DNA from: Pseudomonadota bacterium | GTDB lineage: Bacteria > Pseudomonadota > Alphaproteobacteria > Acetobacterales > Acetobacteraceae | Direction: 5' to 3' | DNA length: 6,577 nt | NCBI GenBank assembly: GCA_021826485.1 | Contig: JAKAZX010000231.1 | Span: 1 to 6,577, forward strand | Shown: positions 5,847 to 6,577 of the stretch, in pieces | How the letters are laid out: each line of letters begins with the position of its first letter | Numbering within the stretch: position 1 is the stretch's first letter | Notes under the pieces: model-generated | Database searches by the model: none | What the model was told of the DNA's origin: nothing | The model's input: the letters and a program-made list of their open reading frames with translations, nothing else | Made by a program: the position numbers and the translations under genes

Positions 5847-5921
5847 TGGTGCTGCTGGGCGGGATTGAACCGACGACCTCCCCCTTACCAAGGGGGTGCT
5901 CTACCACTGAGCTACAGCAGC
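5847..5921 (-). tRNA. tRNA-Thr, anticodon GGT, with encoded CCA
   Basis: The minus strand folds as a full cloverleaf of 75 nt including 3' ACCA. The acceptor stem GCTGCTG/CAGCAGC (7 bp) is perfect, as are the D stem GCTC/GAGC with loop AGTGGTA and the anticodon stem CCCCC/GGGGG with loop TTGGTAA. Positions 34-36 are GGT, which reads ACC and ACT threonine codons. The variable region is AGGTC. The T loop is TTCAATC. The T stem GTCGG/CCGCC has one U-C mismatch at pair 50-64, which is unusual but does not suggest a pseudogene, because all other elements are intact. The discriminator base is A. The gene lies 20 nt after the stop codon of the TetR-family gene and is followed by brnTA, all on the same strand. 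Confidence 0.95.
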
Positions 5922-5941
5922 GCCGAGGCTGGAAGGCGCGG

Positions 5942-6577
5942 TTACCTACCGTCTGGCCGGGCGGCGTGCAACCCTTCTGTCGGGTCAGGCGGTGAGGCGC
6001 CGAACAGCAGGGCGACGTAGCGGCGCAGATGCGCGATGCTGTCGCGGGCGGCATCGGCATCGCCGGTCGCCTTGGCGAGAATGAACGCACCCTGCAACAC
6101 CGCCTGGGTGTGCAGCGCCAGGCTGCGGGGGGTCCAGCCGCCGTCGCGGACGCCGTGGCGCTGCATGGCGGCGGCGATGTCATCCTCCAGCGTCGCGGCA
6201 TGGTGGGTGATGGAGGCGGCGCAGGCGTCGCGGATGGCCGGGTTGGTGGCGTAGGCTTCCTGCACCAGGGTGCCGACCAGGCAGGTGAACTCCGGCACCG
6301 CGCCGCGGATCAGCGCGGCGCGGAAATCCAGATAGCCCAGCACGCGGTCGAGCGGGTCGGCATGCGCGTGGTAGGGCGCGGCCGCGAACAGGGCGTCGGT
6401 GACCTCCGACCAGTGCGCGGCGGCGGCGACCGCGAGATCGTCCTTGCTGCGGAAATGGTGGAAGAACGCGCCCTTGGTGACGCCGGCCGCCTGACAGATC
6501 TCCTCCACCGAGGTTGCCGCATAGCCGCGGGTGCGGATCACCGAGAACGCGGCCTCCAGCAGCCGCGCCAGGGCTTC
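5942..6577 (-). CDS. TetR/AcrR-family transcriptional regulator (5' end outside window)
   Basis: TetR-family repressors bind operator DNA as dimers and release it on ligand binding. The visible 211 residues run from the window edge to the TAA at 5944-5942. The frame is open to the edge, starting EALARLLEAAFSVIRTRG, so probably only a few to about 15 N-terminal residues are missing. The GTG at 6541 is internal, because helix 1 lies upstream of it. The helix-turn-helix spans visible residues 22-48 with TSVEEICQAAGVTKGAFFHHF and then RSKDDL, a strong TetR signature. The C-terminal ligand-binding half includes VPEFTCLVGTLVQEAY and ends with a short polar tail (PTEGLHAARPDGR). The ligand and targets are unknown, since the divergent or downstream neighbour that usually reveals them is not in the window. 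The next gene on the same strand is tRNA-Thr, an unlikely target. Confidence 0.92.
   Translation of the reverse strand, partial: EALARLLEAAFSVIRTRGYAATSVEEICQAAGVTKGAFFHHFRSKDDLAVAAAAHWSEVTDALFAAAPYHAHADPLDRVLGYLDFRAALIRGAVPEFTCLVGTLVQEAYATNPAIRDACAASITHHAATLEDDIAAAMQRHGVRDGGWTPRSLALHTQAVLQGAFILAKATGDADAARDSIAHLRRYVALLFGASPPDPTEGLHAARPDGR
5943..5971 (-). promoter_or_regulatory. Possible tRNA-Thr promoter overlapping the end of the TetR gene
   Basis: On the minus strand TTGCAC (5971-5966) is followed after 17 nt by TAGGTA (5948-5943), which overlaps the TAA stop of the TetR gene. Transcription from it would give a leader of roughly 14 nt before the mature tRNA. The -10 match is poor, so read-through from the TetR gene is an equal alternative. 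Confidence 0.28.

Noticed and set aside
5142..6020. A 292-codon plus-strand frame across brnTA and the tRNA
   Set aside because: It runs antisense through two recognised proteins and a tRNA, and its sequence shows no domain.

Overview
The window is GC-rich bacterial chromosome, almost fully coding. It most resembles an alphaproteobacterium, probably of the Acetobacteraceae/Rhodospirillales type. That placement is an inference from the recF-gyrB order, the long-form orotate phosphoribosyltransferase, the BrnA subtype and the small DUF3309-like protein. No marker here settles the genus.

Positions 1-4582, plus strand, hold housekeeping genes. They are the C-terminal part of recF (DNA repair), a complete gyrB (DNA gyrase subunit B), glk (glucokinase) and pyrE (orotate phosphoribosyltransferase). 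gyrB, glk and pyrE lie 2 nt apart or overlap by ATGA, so they look like one translationally coupled unit. That unit links replication topology, glucose phosphorylation and pyrimidine synthesis by position only, with no obvious shared pathway.

Positions 4583-5127, minus strand, hold two small genes that converge on pyrE. One encodes a basic protein of about 93 residues and unknown function, loosely phasin-like. The other encodes a 62-residue hydrophobic, glycine/tyrosine-rich protein of the DUF3309 type. A GC-rich hairpin lies at the convergence point.

Positions 5225-5738, minus strand, hold a type II toxin-antitoxin pair, brnT (toxin) followed by brnA (antitoxin, overlapping brnT). brnT has a candidate promoter that would start transcription on its own GTG codon, whereas brnA has a clear ribosome binding site inside brnT. 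Upstream of brnT on the same strand is a tRNA-Thr(GGT) gene with encoded CCA. Upstream of that is a TetR-family regulator whose 5' end is cut by the window edge.

No gap exceeds 300 bases. I saw no CRISPR array, insertion sequence, transposase, integrase or phage gene. I do not see an undescribed multi-gene system. The parts most worth a second look are the expression signals of brnTA, the two small minus-strand genes, and a T-arm mismatch in the tRNA.
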